Source: Plectrocnemia conspersa
Lineage: Eukaryota; Arthropoda; Insecta; Trichoptera; Polycentropodidae
Length of the DNA stretch: 64,000 nucleotides
Assembly (NCBI GenBank): GCA_009617715.1
Contig: VTFK01000048.1
Location: 186,001 to 250,000, forward strand
Reading direction: 5' to 3'
Each line of letters opens with the position of its first letter. Position 1 is the stretch's first letter. The notes beneath the pieces were generated by a model, which saw nothing but the letters and a program-made list of their open reading frames with translations, was not told the origin of the DNA and made no database searches. Positions 10,813 to 21,975 of the stretch are shown here, piece after piece. A program made the translations under genes and the position numbers.

Positions 10813-11815
10813 TTTATCTGGACGGATATTGTTACGATTTCTGTTTTTTTGATAAATTAGGCAGCATATAAATAAATCATTTAAAAACTATTTTTAATCG
10901 AGTATTTTGTGAATTTGCGTTTTAAAAGTTGTTTTTTTTTTTTTATCGTATGATAAAAAAATCTGAGATCTAAAAAATATAAAGTCTATATATATTACAA
11001 TTAAAAAAAATTTTTTTTAGTAAACATTTTCTATAAAGGGTTGCAATAAAAAGTTTTCATTCAGACAAAGTTAGCGATAATGGATCTAAAGATGCAGAGT
11101 GCAGTCCATATTAAAAAAAGTAAAATCGTGTATCATTTCAAAATAAAAAATCTAAGATTTCTATTGTGGAAATTGTAGGCAATATTTCTAATCAATTCTG
11201 AAAAAATCTGTCGGATATAATGTTACTAATTACACATTTTTATAGTGATAAAATTTTAAAACGTGCCTGTTAAAAATTCTGGAAGTTCCAAGGAAAACAC
11301 TTTAGTTAGATTTAAATAGTAAAGGCATACAGAAATTTTTCTTACAATTTTTATTAAAAGATTTTGTTATGGTAATCATTAGAATAATATTTAATATCGG
11401 TGTACCATGAAGGAAATATTCGTAAATTTCACATAGATATTTGAAGTTTATTATAAATACATTTACATATAATATGATTTATTTTGACCCTAATTTGAAA
11501 CCTTGAAGCTTTCTTTGATATAAATATACATAGATGTATATGGTATATAAAATACACATATTATATACGTTGAAAGATAATTTGCTTACAAGTTAAAATT
11601 GATTCTTCGGGGAAATTCAAAACTTTAATGTCTGAATAATTTGATTTTGCGGCAAAGGAAGTCCATACAACCAATAATTATACTAAATAGCTTTAACGCT
11701 AAATCGTATTTGTATAATTTATTTTTTTTTTTATTATAAAATATTCAGTGACGTTAAAACGTTTTATTTAATTTATGGCATCGCAAAGATTGAATAATTC
11801 AAAGAGTATATTACC
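10813..11815. other. AT-rich DNA, no gene seen
   Basis: No coding frame or element recognised. Long T and A runs near 10930 and 11010. Confidence 0.5.
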
Positions 11816-11817
11816 GA

Positions 11818-12250
11818 ATCTCAGTCTGTTGTGCTTTGGGATGTTTGTAAATTGAGTCGCTAATAGGGACAAAGGCTTAGGGGTTGGGGTTACGATGTTT
11901 CGGGGTGGTTTCTCAGAGTTGAATCATAATAAATACACATAGCAGACGTCAAATCCATTATAAATGAACGGAATACGTACGGCTTCGTCGAGACGCATCA
12001 GCTTTCGCCATAAAGAATGGCAAATGCGATATTGTTGAAATATTCAATACAATGAGATAATTTAGATGTAATATGTATTTTTATTGCCGACTTTCCGCAG
12101 ACTCGTACGCGGACTGCGGTTGTTACAACTTACGAATAGGATGGTAGGGGTGAGTTTCGAGAAATAACTGCCGAGCTATGTAACCATCTCATTTCATCCC
12201 TTGACGCCGGTGCTTTTCAAACTTTAAATACGTATTCTTCTGAAAAGCTT
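11818..12250. other. GC-richer island, candidate conserved non-coding block
   Basis: A block of near-balanced base composition between AT-rich flanks, without an open frame of useful length. It includes a GGGGTGAGTTTCGAG site at 12147-12161, one of several plus-strand GTRAGTTTC sites found in such islands in this window. Confidence 0.4.
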
Positions 12251-12584
12251 TAAAGCTTACAATCTTAAAGTCACTACCGTATCATTGTGATGGCTGAATG
12301 CAGCAAACCAAATATATTTGTTTAAATTAAAAATAAAAATATTTAAGATTTAGTGAAAACTGTGAAGTTTGGTATCCAAAACAGTCATAAAAATTAAAAA
12401 TTACACCTAATTTAATTTTTGTGTTGCATTGAACTGCTTTATGTTGTATTTTGTTAAATTATTGCTATGTATATTAATTTCTTAGAATCAGTATTTTCGA
12501 TTTAACTACAAAATTATGTATTTAAAGAACTAACTTGTTATGAAGAGATTAAAAAGATTTTATTAGCACTATATAACTGTTATA

Positions 12585-12695
12585 TAAATCAATGGCTAAA
12601 ATCTAAAAGACCTTAATTCAAATCCCATATGTACCCCAGTGTTTTTAAATTAGTAAAGTTTCCGGGAGATCACAGTTGGTAAATATTATAAAAAA
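12585..12695 (+). repeat. tRNA-derived SINE fragment, copy 1
   Basis: It shares AAAAGACCTTAATTCAAATCCCATATG and GGGAGATC with the minus-strand copies at 33400-33520 and 51175-51300. The run TTCAAATCC resembles a diverged polymerase III B box (consensus GGTTCGANNCC). The A-box half is not clear in this copy. Confidence 0.5.
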
Positions 12696-12864
12696 AATAT
12701 AGGTTTTTTTTAGATTTTTCTTATCTTGCTAAAAATATCGTATTAAATAATTAAAATAAAATCTATCTAGGTTGTACATAGTCACATATATTAATTGTAT
12801 GATGTAATAATATATTATAATAAATAAATTTGCAGACAGTTTCACTATTCACCTAATATTTTTC

Positions 12865-12955
12865 ACTGTCTTCACTCCATTGTAACGCATTAGGCTGACG
12901 CCTGGCATATCTGGAACTGAAAGATTTATAATAAATAATTATTTAGTTTGAATAA
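12865..12955 (+). repeat. Dispersed repeat with TTGTAACGCATTRGGC core
   Basis: TTCACTCCATTGTAACGCATTAGGCTGACGCCTG, then a run towards GAAAGATTTATAATAAATAA, matches the layout at 56857-56960 (GTTGTAACGCATTGGGCCTACGCTTG and GGAAGATTTAATAAAAATAA). A minus-strand relative lies at 48183-48225 and a short core at 4908. Probably the end of an old non-autonomous element. Confidence 0.55.
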
Positions 12956-13083
12956 TAATATTTATATTAGGGGTGAAGATCAGCTTTAGTTGCCTGTAGC
13001 TAAGACAAACGTTTTGGTAAGCTTAATAGAGCTATACAATTGTTTAACGTTTTCTCTAGGGACTTAGACGGTTGGAGTGAATA

Positions 13084-13133
13084 ATGACTTAATTACTTTA
13101 GTATATATTATTGTATACTAATTAAGTAATTAT
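13084..13133. repeat. Imperfect AT hairpin
   Basis: ACTTAATTACTTTAGTATA and TATACTAATTAAGT form inverted arms with a small bulge around TATTATTG. No function is implied. Confidence 0.4.
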
Positions 13134-13429
13134 TAAACGCATTTATCACATATTTTCGTCAAGAAACCCACAAAAAACCGCTTCTTAAATCATTTAAATA
13201 TTAAGTAATTGATGGTTGCCATACTTTAAAATCGGTTAACAAATACAATAAACACAATCTTTCTGAAAAGTTTTATTTTAAACAGGATGTAATTATTAAT
13301 GTAATATCTATGTTTTTATGCTTTTATCATTTTTTATCCCTACAGATGATTAATTTATTTACGATTTTTTATTCTGTCGATATGTTTACCAAAAAAGGCT
13401 TTGGTTATAATAAACCCTTTTTTTTTTTT

Positions 13430-13860
13430 ATAACTACTAGTATGATTACTACGAAAGGAACTAGACCAGTTCGAATGGCTTAATCCTCTTCGGCCGTTTT
13501 TTTCAAATTGTCTATATTGAGGAGTTTGCTGCCTCGATGTTGACGTGCTGTTAGAGCCTCAATTCATGTTTATAGCACTAGCAATTTAATAGATACCTAG
13601 GTCACAATGTATGTCTCTATCGTACACATACCACGGAGCATTCACAATGTTTCATAGCACTTTATTTTAACAAGGCATTTTCAGTACTATTAGCTATTTC
13701 TTTTCCCACTGCCATGATTTCTGTATCATCCACGAATGTTGCAATTGTGACATGCTCTATTTGTGGCAACGCATACGCGTAAAACAAATATAGTATCGGC
13801 CCTAGGACACTTCCTTGTGGTACTCCAGCTCTATTTATTTTAATTAATAACATTCGTTAT
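13430..13860 (-). pseudogene. Jockey-like LINE fragment, reverse transcriptase catalytic box
   Basis: Minus-strand frame 13662-13853 reads RAGVPQGSVLGPILYLFYAYALPQIEH, then TFVDDTEIM. These are the PQGS.LGP box and the (F/Y)xDD catalytic box of a Jockey-type reverse transcriptase, with FADD changed to FVDD. The sequence from 13660 down to about 13430 is less AT-rich and probably holds the rest of ORF2: NLKKTAEED on the minus strand resembles the usual ORF2 end, but this is uncertain. The 5' part is absent; the sequence above 13860 is AT-rich. Confidence 0.8.
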
Positions 13861-15737
13861 TGTGTTTGATTCTGAAAAAATTGTTGGAAATGTACGATTC
13901 AAGTAATTCTACATTTTACATCGGTATTAGAACAAATAAATAATATGATTTATAGCTCACATATACATCCAGACTTTGTCGTCGAATTATCTTGCGGTTT
14001 TTTACACTGACAGATAATTCTACTATTATTTTATTTACTACATTTATATATATTTTTTTTTAGCTGTAAAAATTATTGTAGGTTTAATTTATTCATGAAG
14101 CATTAAATACTTTTTTTTTATTTGAATGTCTTAATAAGTCATGTAAACATAAAAATGGTTTAAATTACATCCCTTATTCCAATGTATGCTTTGCTATGTA
14201 TTTTTATAATTTGCAATAAATTATTTAACTCGCTGCACATTTGATTTCGTGGCAATTTCCGATATCAGACAGATATTTTTAAGTACTTTAGATTACTTTT
14301 GCATTAAATTATAGACGGCTTAGAACATAACAGCTTAAAAATATCATTAGGACACCTCTGTATGTATGTGTATATTAAATGGGAACGATATTCTTGATTA
14401 GAAATATGATAAATGTGATGCGTATTATTTTTTCTTGCCACCCAACGCGCGCATAATCATATCATTTTTCAGTAAACGCTAAATGAAAAATAGTTTATGA
14501 CACTTCTTGATATATTAAATGGATCTAAATGCCAATCTAAATTAATTACATTTTTAACTTTTTGAATGAGTAAAAACAAGTGGCCTTATCATACTTTTTT
14601 AAAAATGAATTACATTTCTTGTTACTTTTAATTTATGATTTTATTCTACCTGCTTTTAACGTCATTATTTTAAATAAAAAATATGGCAGAAGTAACTATA
14701 AAATATGATGCAAAATTAAAACGGGTATTCCAAATACAAATGCAATTGTGACATGCTCTATTTGTGGCAACGCATACGCGTAAAACAAATATAGTATCGG
14801 CCCTAGGACACTTCCTTGTGGTACTCCAGCTCTATTTATTTTAATTAATAATATTCATTATTGTGTTTGATTCTGAAAAATTTGTTGGAAATGTACGATT
14901 CAAGTAATTCTACATTTTGCTTCGGTATTAGAATAAATAAATAATATGATTTATAGCTCACATATACATCCAGACTTTGTCGTCAAATTATCTTGCGGTT
15001 TTTTACACTGACAGATAATTCTACTATTATTTTTATTTACTACATTTATATATTTTATTTTTTTTAGCTGTAAAAATTATTTTAGGCTTAATTTATTCAT
15101 GAAGCTTCAAATGTTTTTTTATTTGAATGTCTTAATAAGTAAATGTAAACATAAAAATGGTTTAAATTACATCCCTTATTTCAATGTATGCTTTGCTATG
15201 TATTTTTATAATTTGCAATAAATTATTCAACTCGCTGCACATTTGATTTCGTGGCAATTTCCAATATCAGACAGATTCGGTATTCGGCTTTGATATTTTT
15301 AAGTCCTTTAGATAACTTTTTCATTGTATTATAGACGGCTTAGAACATTATAGATTAAAAATATCTTAACGGGAACGATATTCTTATTATAAATAAAATA
15401 AAAGTTGATGCGGATCCTCTTTTCTTGCCACCCAACGCGCGCATAATCATAGCATTTTTAGTAAATGCCTAATGAAAAATAGTTTATGACACTTCTAAAT
15501 ATATTTAATGGATATAAATGCCAATCTAAACTTTTTGAATTTTTGAATGAGTAAAAACAAGAGGCCTTATCATACTTTTTTAAACATTAATGACACTTCT
15601 TGTTGCTTTTAATTTATGACGTTATTCTACCTGCTCTTAATGTCATTATTTTAAATAAAAAATATCGCAGAAGTAACTGATTACTAAATAAATATAATGC
15701 AAAATTAAAACGGGTATTGCAAACACACTGCAATTAT
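13740..15737. repeat. Tandem duplication, two ~1,000-base units
   Basis: Unit A (13740-14740) and unit B (14741-15737) both begin TGCAATTGTGACATGCTC and run in parallel for about 1 kb, ending in CAAAATTAAAACGGGTATT. Shared landmarks are offset by about 1,001 bases at the start (for example CCCTAGGACACTTCCTTGTGG at 13800 and 14801), drifting slightly through small indels. A few diverged bases (TGCAATTATAACAT at 15732) resemble a third start. Each unit holds the PQGS part of the LINE fragment followed by AT-rich DNA and an island with CCACCCAACGCGCGCATAATC. The units differ by scattered substitutions and a deletion near 14340/15360, so the duplication is not recent. Confidence 0.9.
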
Positions 15738-15894
15738 AACATCGCTGCGATTTAAGTTTGTTTAACTCTTTGTACCGAGATAAAAATGGCTTTTATGTTT
15801 TATAGAGTTAGTTGTAATTATCTAAATTAATAAACTTTCCTCACAGTTTCAATGTGTAATTCCTTATAGTGGATATAATATCCATGATATTATT

Positions 15895-16090
15895 TTTTAA
15901 CTTTTCGATCGATTCACTGGGGCCCGAGGCACGAACGTAATTTCACATCCAGCACTCGTTCCCACATTTGCGACCATATTACATGGGCCAAGACCACATA
16001 TTCTGGTTAGTAGGCAGTCGGCGAGACCGAATCTAGACCGCGGTCTGCCTACTGATTGCCACTGCCCTTTTGCACTGACAACGTTACACG
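15895..16090. other. GC-rich island with inverted repeat
   Basis: A short GC-rich block. GTAGGCAG at 16011-16018 and CTGCCTAC at about 16045-16052 form inverted arms around a CG-rich loop that holds a second AGACC/GGTCT pair. Stops in all frames. Candidate regulatory element or structured RNA. Confidence 0.4.
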
Positions 16091-16675
16091 GATAATTTAC
16101 TTATACACGTATCCCACTATACTTTATATGAAAACTTATCTAGCTTATGATACAGAAACACAGATTATTAAAAACATGTCTTTGCGAATTCAGTAGTAAA
16201 TCTGGCATAATAGCACAAAGTCAACGAAAACTAATAAAACTAGCATATTTTCTTCGGGCATTTTATTATTTTAATTTTGTTTAGCATTAACTGATGATAG
16301 CTGCCTCTGAGAAAATTGAATAAGCTTAACACACGTTGCTTTTTTTGTAAATATTTTTACAGTATATTTAATTCGATATATCTGAATCAAAATTTATAAA
16401 CGAAAAATATTTTTAGATCTAGTTTCATATTCATGTAATTTATAAATAAATTAAAATTTACTATCTTAAGCTTTGTCTAACATTATTTTTTCTAAGCAAA
16501 ATAATTAAAAGACATAAATTATTTTAACAAAATCTAAAATAGTTTAATCATTAAATTTCACATACATATTTCGATATAAAAATATGTATATTATTACATA
16601 TTTAGAATTTCACAGTACATTTTATACCAACTTTCGAAGTGTATTATCATCATAAAACGAAGTTCAATTAAATTT
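16091..16675. other. AT-rich DNA, no gene seen
   Basis: No frame, repeat or RNA gene recognised. Confidence 0.5.
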
Positions 16676-16679
16676 GTAT

Positions 16680-17240
16680 GGATATATCTTAATCTGACAC
16701 TCCTTTGAGCCACTGCTCACACACAACTTACATCTTACACAGAAACAACGTTATACAAGTGTATACCCAAACATATATCAAGGTGAAAAAATGAATTGAA
16801 ATTGGCATAACGCAACCGGACCCTTTTCTTATTGGCACAAAGGGATGTCTGATTTGAATGCGTTGCGTAACTTGCCAAAAGCTCTCCCTAGGCTTAGCTA
16901 AGCTTTTATCTCGCTCCTTCGACTACATGACGTATCCGATACCCGCTCTGAATATAAATATCAAAGTGTATAGATTATTATATCAATATTTCAATAAACT
17001 GACCTCATCGAAATGCAGCAACAAGAGAAATAAAGAAAAATGTTAACGCTGCCTTTTATTTTTTGAGGAAAGAAAAAGAATTGTTATCTACCCTCCGACA
17101 AAGGATCTATCTTAATGAAATTCAGCAGGGGATGGCCCCAGGACACGGTCTGTTAAATATTATTTTCTCATTAGCAGCGACAACTCTCGCTATCCGGTTA
17201 TTACATCGCTTAATGTAGGTCCGAAACACAATTATCTTGT
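16680..17240. other. GC-richer island, candidate conserved non-coding block
   Basis: Moderately GC-rich. The plus-strand frame 16858-17046 is short and low-complexity towards its end, and no domain is seen. Blocks such as CAGGGGATGGCCCCAGGACACGG near 17125 look unlike the desert DNA on either side. Confidence 0.35.
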
Positions 17241-17955
17241 TTTTTCTGTTGCTCAATGCTTCAGTATTGTACTACGATTAGGGCTACCAATTTCTAGTTT
17301 GATAAGCTCTTAAATAGCTGCTGCATAGTAGAAAACTCATATAAATTTATGTTGATACTGACTTATTTTAAAATTCATTATATTTTATAAATAGCAGAGA
17401 AATATGTATAGTAATAGCTATTAGGTTGTCACAGCATAACTAAAAGGATGTTATGAGCGCAGAAATAAATATGAAAATTAGGCCGACAAATGTTGGGTGC
17501 TTTTGGGCTCAAAACAGCTGTAAAAGACCCCAAGGGCTGATCACAAATGTATGCAATTTAAATTTTTTAAGGCCCATATTAAGAATGTTCAAATATTTAT
17601 TTTTCCATTTTAAAGATTTCTTAGGGGATGACTAAAATTACTATTTTTATTTTTAATGTTTTACAATTTTTAATTGCTTCTTCATTAATCCAATAATTTA
17701 AAAAAAAATTATTTTCAACAAATGTCAGAAGAAAATTTTATACATAATTTGGTTGCTTTTTATGCGTTTCTGGGTTTCTTTTTCTTACATACGCATATCA
17801 ATCAACACTATGTTTAACTATAAAATACTTTACATTCAATCAAAATCATTATTATATTATTATGAACTGTTCCTATTTGTGTTACGTAACTTTAAAATTC
17901 AAGTAGCACAAGTCTTTCTTTCAAATATAACATGTGTATTAATATTTCAATGCAC
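17241..17955. other. AT-rich DNA, no gene seen
   Basis: Two short plus-strand frames (17453-17635 and 17753-17959) are hydrophobic or low-complexity and show no family resemblance; I treat them as chance. Confidence 0.5.
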
Positions 17956-17957
17956 CT

Positions 17958-18440
17958 AAAAATATTTTAGCAACCCTAACATTCAGGAATATTCCTGGGC
18001 GTGCCACACCGATATTTGCTCTTTTGAGTGTGTACACAAGCCTAAAAAGAGAGGATGTGTATATTTTAAGAAAAAGGCGCCCCGGTAATTTTCCGCCCGC
18101 TTTATGCCCACTCACATATGCACGCGCGCACAACATTTCTGCGATAATGTTCGGAACGTTGCCGGGATGCAAAAAAAGAATCCTCTGCTTGTTTACTTCC
18201 CTGCGAGTGTTAAGCGTTAATTTAAAATTCGAGCGTGTCCATCGGTGGCATATTTTTGCCAATTTCCACCCCCACCACGGATTTGTGGGAGAGCTGGTCA
18301 ATAAATTGTAAATAATGGGCGTCCCACGGGCGCCGGCGACACGTGCGGCCCTGGACCGAATGCTTTTTTTATAAGCGTGCCGGCTCTGGCATAACACTTG
18401 TCATTTGTCCTGCCACGGACATTACCCCGAGTATCCTTAC
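17958..18440. other. Strong GC/CpG-rich island
   Basis: Sharp rise in G+C and CG dinucleotides with open frames on both strands (17939-18397 minus, 18024-18311 plus), as expected when GC-rich DNA lacks stops by chance. Neither translation shows a domain. Likely conserved non-coding DNA or a promoter/first-exon region of an unknown transcript. Confidence 0.4.
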
Positions 18441-18842
18441 GGCTAGAATTTACCATTGGAAAAAAACTGAGACGAAAAGAAAAATGTATAACAATAAGCT
18501 CGCCATAGTTTTTTGTTTAAATAGTTTAGTTTCATAGTAAAATATTTTTTAAATAATATAATAATTAATGCGTTATTCTTACACATGAAAAAAAAGACTA
18601 AATGTTAAGCTTTAATTATATTTGGTTTCATATGTTTGAATATTTAGTCTTAGCACAGAAATTCGATTAAAAAATAAACTTCCCATTATCCAGAAAAACT
18701 GGCAAAAAAAAGTTGTACAATATAATGTTCTACGTAAAAAACTTACTTTTTTTATTTCTATGAAATATTGTGCTTATCGTTTGGGTATTTCCCAGAACTT
18801 TTTGTCTGTCCAATTACCGGTGCTTGCATACCCGAGTATTGT

Positions 18843-18925
18843 TTAAAGCAGAGATATCCAACCGAAATGTCTCAGTGGGTCAAAAATAAAAATACACCGT
18901 GGGCCGCACATATTTATTTAAACAA
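18843..18925 (+). mobile_element. Possible hAT-type non-autonomous element terminus
   Basis: GCAGAGATATCCAACC followed within 50 bases by GTGGGCCGCACA resembles the start of hAT-family elements (CAGNGNTNCCCAACC ... GGGCCGC). The matching far end was not located, so only one terminus is proposed. Confidence 0.35.
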
Positions 18926-19965
18926 AATATATTATTTATAATATAATTAAAAATAACATTTAAAATATAGTAATATAACATCTATAGTACAACAGTACAA
19001 CAAATTTTATATTTGTATTTTTTTTTAATCTTCTCACTTAAATTTTTATGATTTACAAGTATTTTTGACTTTCAACACCGTTATTTTTTTTTTATCATTT
19101 ATCAATCTATTATTTTTAATTTTTAGAATAAAGTTGTTCAAATTATAGCTGTATCGCACATCGCCAGTTTTTTAAGTTGGGGAATTTATCATTACAAACT
19201 ATTTTTTTTACAAAAATAAGCTTTGTGATTAGCCGCAAACTTATATTTATTTCAGAAGATGATTAAATGCATATTAACTTCATGTGCAAAATTGCTTGAT
19301 AATTTTTGAGTTTTTTTATGAATACTTTTATATTTTCTTACCAATCGGTAATCAATTTGTTTTATCCTTAAAACTGCTTGTTAAGTTCGTTTAACTTCAT
19401 TGTGATGTATGTATAAATACATAAATAAAAAATTGATCAACGTTTTGGTCATTTACAATCATAAAAATTTTAATTTCTCACCTCAAATTCCAAAGCATTT
19501 TCCGCGATTTAACCATCGAATTTTTAAGTTAAAAATTCCAAATTATATTGTAACAGGTATTTTTAGTAATATAAATATTTTCACCAACGTACTAATTTTA
19601 CTTTGGTTTATAACCATATTCCTGTTTAAAATTTGTTATTAGCTTTATTTGAAAAAAAATTAGAATATGAAATAAAACGTTCGTGGTTATAATTAAATCA
19701 AAATAAAAAATTAAGTGAAAATTTTGGTTGATTTAAAAAATATTTGGAACCATTGATATGCTGTCTTTAGCATCTAAAACAATATGTGTTGGTATTTTGT
19801 GCTTGTATTTAAATATAAGGTTGCTTTTATCGTAGTTAAGATTAAGATACACGAGATTAGTAGGCTATTGTGGTTTTGCGAAATATTTTTATAATATATT
19901 TTAGTATTAAAATGACAGTGTTCTTTAATTGTTAATATTTGAACGCTAATGTGCATTTTTTAAGA
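18926..19965. other. AT-rich DNA, no gene seen
   Basis: Frames 19409-19642 (+) and 19774-19956 (-) are Ile/Asn/Lys/Phe-rich with no motif. No element recognised. Confidence 0.5.
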
Positions 19966-19969
19966 TAAG

Positions 19970-20260
19970 TGTGAAAAGGTGTATTTTATTTTGAATGACT
20001 TGTAACTTAAAAATAATACTATGACCGGGAAGGCATATGTTAAAATGCATGTTATTAATTTTTAATAGATAAAAAAATATTTTTTTTGGTAGCGCTCTTT
20101 TTTTGAATATCGGTCTAAGGGTCACAATGGCGGCAAGTCCTTTAGAGCAAAGTTGCAAAATATGTTTACTAAATTTAAATTTGGGATTAAGGTAATTATC
20201 GCTTATGTTCCATTTAATGTTACTGCAATGACTATTTTGGTTTGTTATTAATTTTAAATC
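19970..20260 (+). repeat. Divergent dispersed repeat, copy 1 (pairs with 31400-31700)
   Basis: Shared landmarks in order: TATTTTATTTTGAATGACTT against CATTTTATTTTGAATCAGTT, then a T-rich run, then CTAAGGGTCACAATGG against TTAAGCATCACAATGG, followed by matching codons. From that ATG (20127) the frame reads MAASPLEQSCKICLL here and MEESSLELCFAICFF in the other copy. This suggests an old mobile element with a conserved start. The alternate reading HNGGKSFRAKLQNM / HNGRKLFGAVFRDM is also similar between copies. Confidence 0.5.
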
Positions 20261-21475
20261 CTAAAAACATTTTTAAACCCATAAGGGTTATTTTGTCAAA
20301 TATGTTACTAAACTACGAAAATAAACGGATGGAGCGATAACTAATCGTAATTTTAGAATCCTTATCGGTTAAATTTTAGTGGTTTTCGAAATGGTGAGAA
20401 ATTTCCCAAAATATAGGCATGTGTTGAATATGTTTGTAAAGTAATCAATGCAAAATCTAGGAAGGTGTTTATTATTATTTTTTCTAACGCGTCAATTCCA
20501 ATACTTTTTTTTATTTTTCAAGTCTTTATCGACATTTAAAAATTTCCGTTAGCTTATCTTACAAATTTAATCCTTATCTACTGCGAATGCTTTTAGTGTT
20601 TCTTTTTATCGATCTATTTATAATTGCTTGAAATTTTTAATGAGTTCGTACGATACAGAAAAAAGTGGCATCTAACATCTCTACCTTACCCTAACTCGTA
20701 TCAGCTATGATATTTCTAGTTTTTAACGGTGGAATTTTATGTCTGTTAATTTTTATTCATTTTCACTTTCTATAATAAATTATCTACTTTTAAAGTTGAC
20801 GCGACCACGTTTCATTTTTAATGCTATGAATTTTATCGCGAATATCATCAGTTAGTTTGTTTAATAAGCTTTGTAATTGTGAGATTCAGTTTTTTGCTAC
20901 TGCTCTCTTATTTTATTTTTTAATTTACATAATTAATTTAATAATCAATGAAGTAAGAACATATATTTTTACGCGTGGGTACTAATGATATTTTAGCTTG
21001 TTCGATTACAGTTGTTAAATAATTATTATCTTAGTCTATTTTAGTATCCGTTTGGGCATAGTTATGACGTTTAGTTTGATAGTATTGATTTATTATCATT
21101 AAAGTAGTTGCAGATGGATGACGCATTGTGATCCAGCTAATAAATGTCAAATATTAAATTTTTAATGTTATTTTTCAATGTACAGTATTTTTCTAATCTC
21201 ACAGATTTATATTATTATGATGTATTTACTAATATGTATTTAATAGAAAACATGTATTCTGAAAAACACTAGACGAATAAGTAAAAAATGTGTGAGATTT
21301 ACTACCATATACAAAAACACTCAAGTATGTGTAATGTCGAGAGATTTCAAGAATAATCCAGTCAAGTTGTAATTATGGCGTCTCTTTTATTCAGTATTTA
21401 TTAGCCCATAATGTACGTATTAAATTCACAAAGCTTATGAATACATTATATTTTTTAATATTATGATAATATAAT
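20261..21475. other. AT-rich DNA, no gene seen
   Basis: No coding frame or element recognised. Confidence 0.5.
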
Positions 21476-21477
21476 AC

Positions 21478-21975
21478 GCTCCGGAATGTTACGCCAAGTA
21501 GCAAATAGCCCCTGATTCCGTTTTTAAGACAAAACATTATTTTCCCTCAGTCCTTGAGGAATTTCCTCAGGAGAGATTACGCGCGGCGTGCGTGAAAAAG
21601 TAGCAGCGCACTTTCGAGCACAAAAAGCTGTCAGAAGACAATCCCACATAAAACGGGGGGAAACAGCGAAATAAGTGAACCGGATGGCCATGATGATAAC
21701 ATTGTGGCAGAGTGATGTTTTATGACGCACATAACTCTCTACCACCAGGACCACCTTGTCTTTCTCATATGGCCCTTTGACATTTTTTTCCACAGCCACT
21801 ACCGCTAACCGTCACACCCTTTGAGCACCGAATATCCCTTCGATATTTTAGGCCAAGATGAAAAAGTGGGCTCTCACGTTGTGTGTGCCTTAAGTGTTAT
21901 CGTTTTATTGTAACGCATCTTTATTGTCGTGATTTTTTACTTGGCGTTTGAACAATGAACAGAGTCTGGATCATT
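21478..21975. other. GC-rich island, candidate conserved non-coding block
   Basis: Sharp composition change. A 91-codon minus-strand frame (21524-21799) crosses the island without a recognisable domain or splice context. I favour non-coding. Confidence 0.4.

Noticed and set aside
17939..18397. 152-codon minus-strand frame as a gene
   Set aside because: It lies in a GC-rich island where the opposite strand is also open, ends in AT-rich flank, and shows no domain or splice context.
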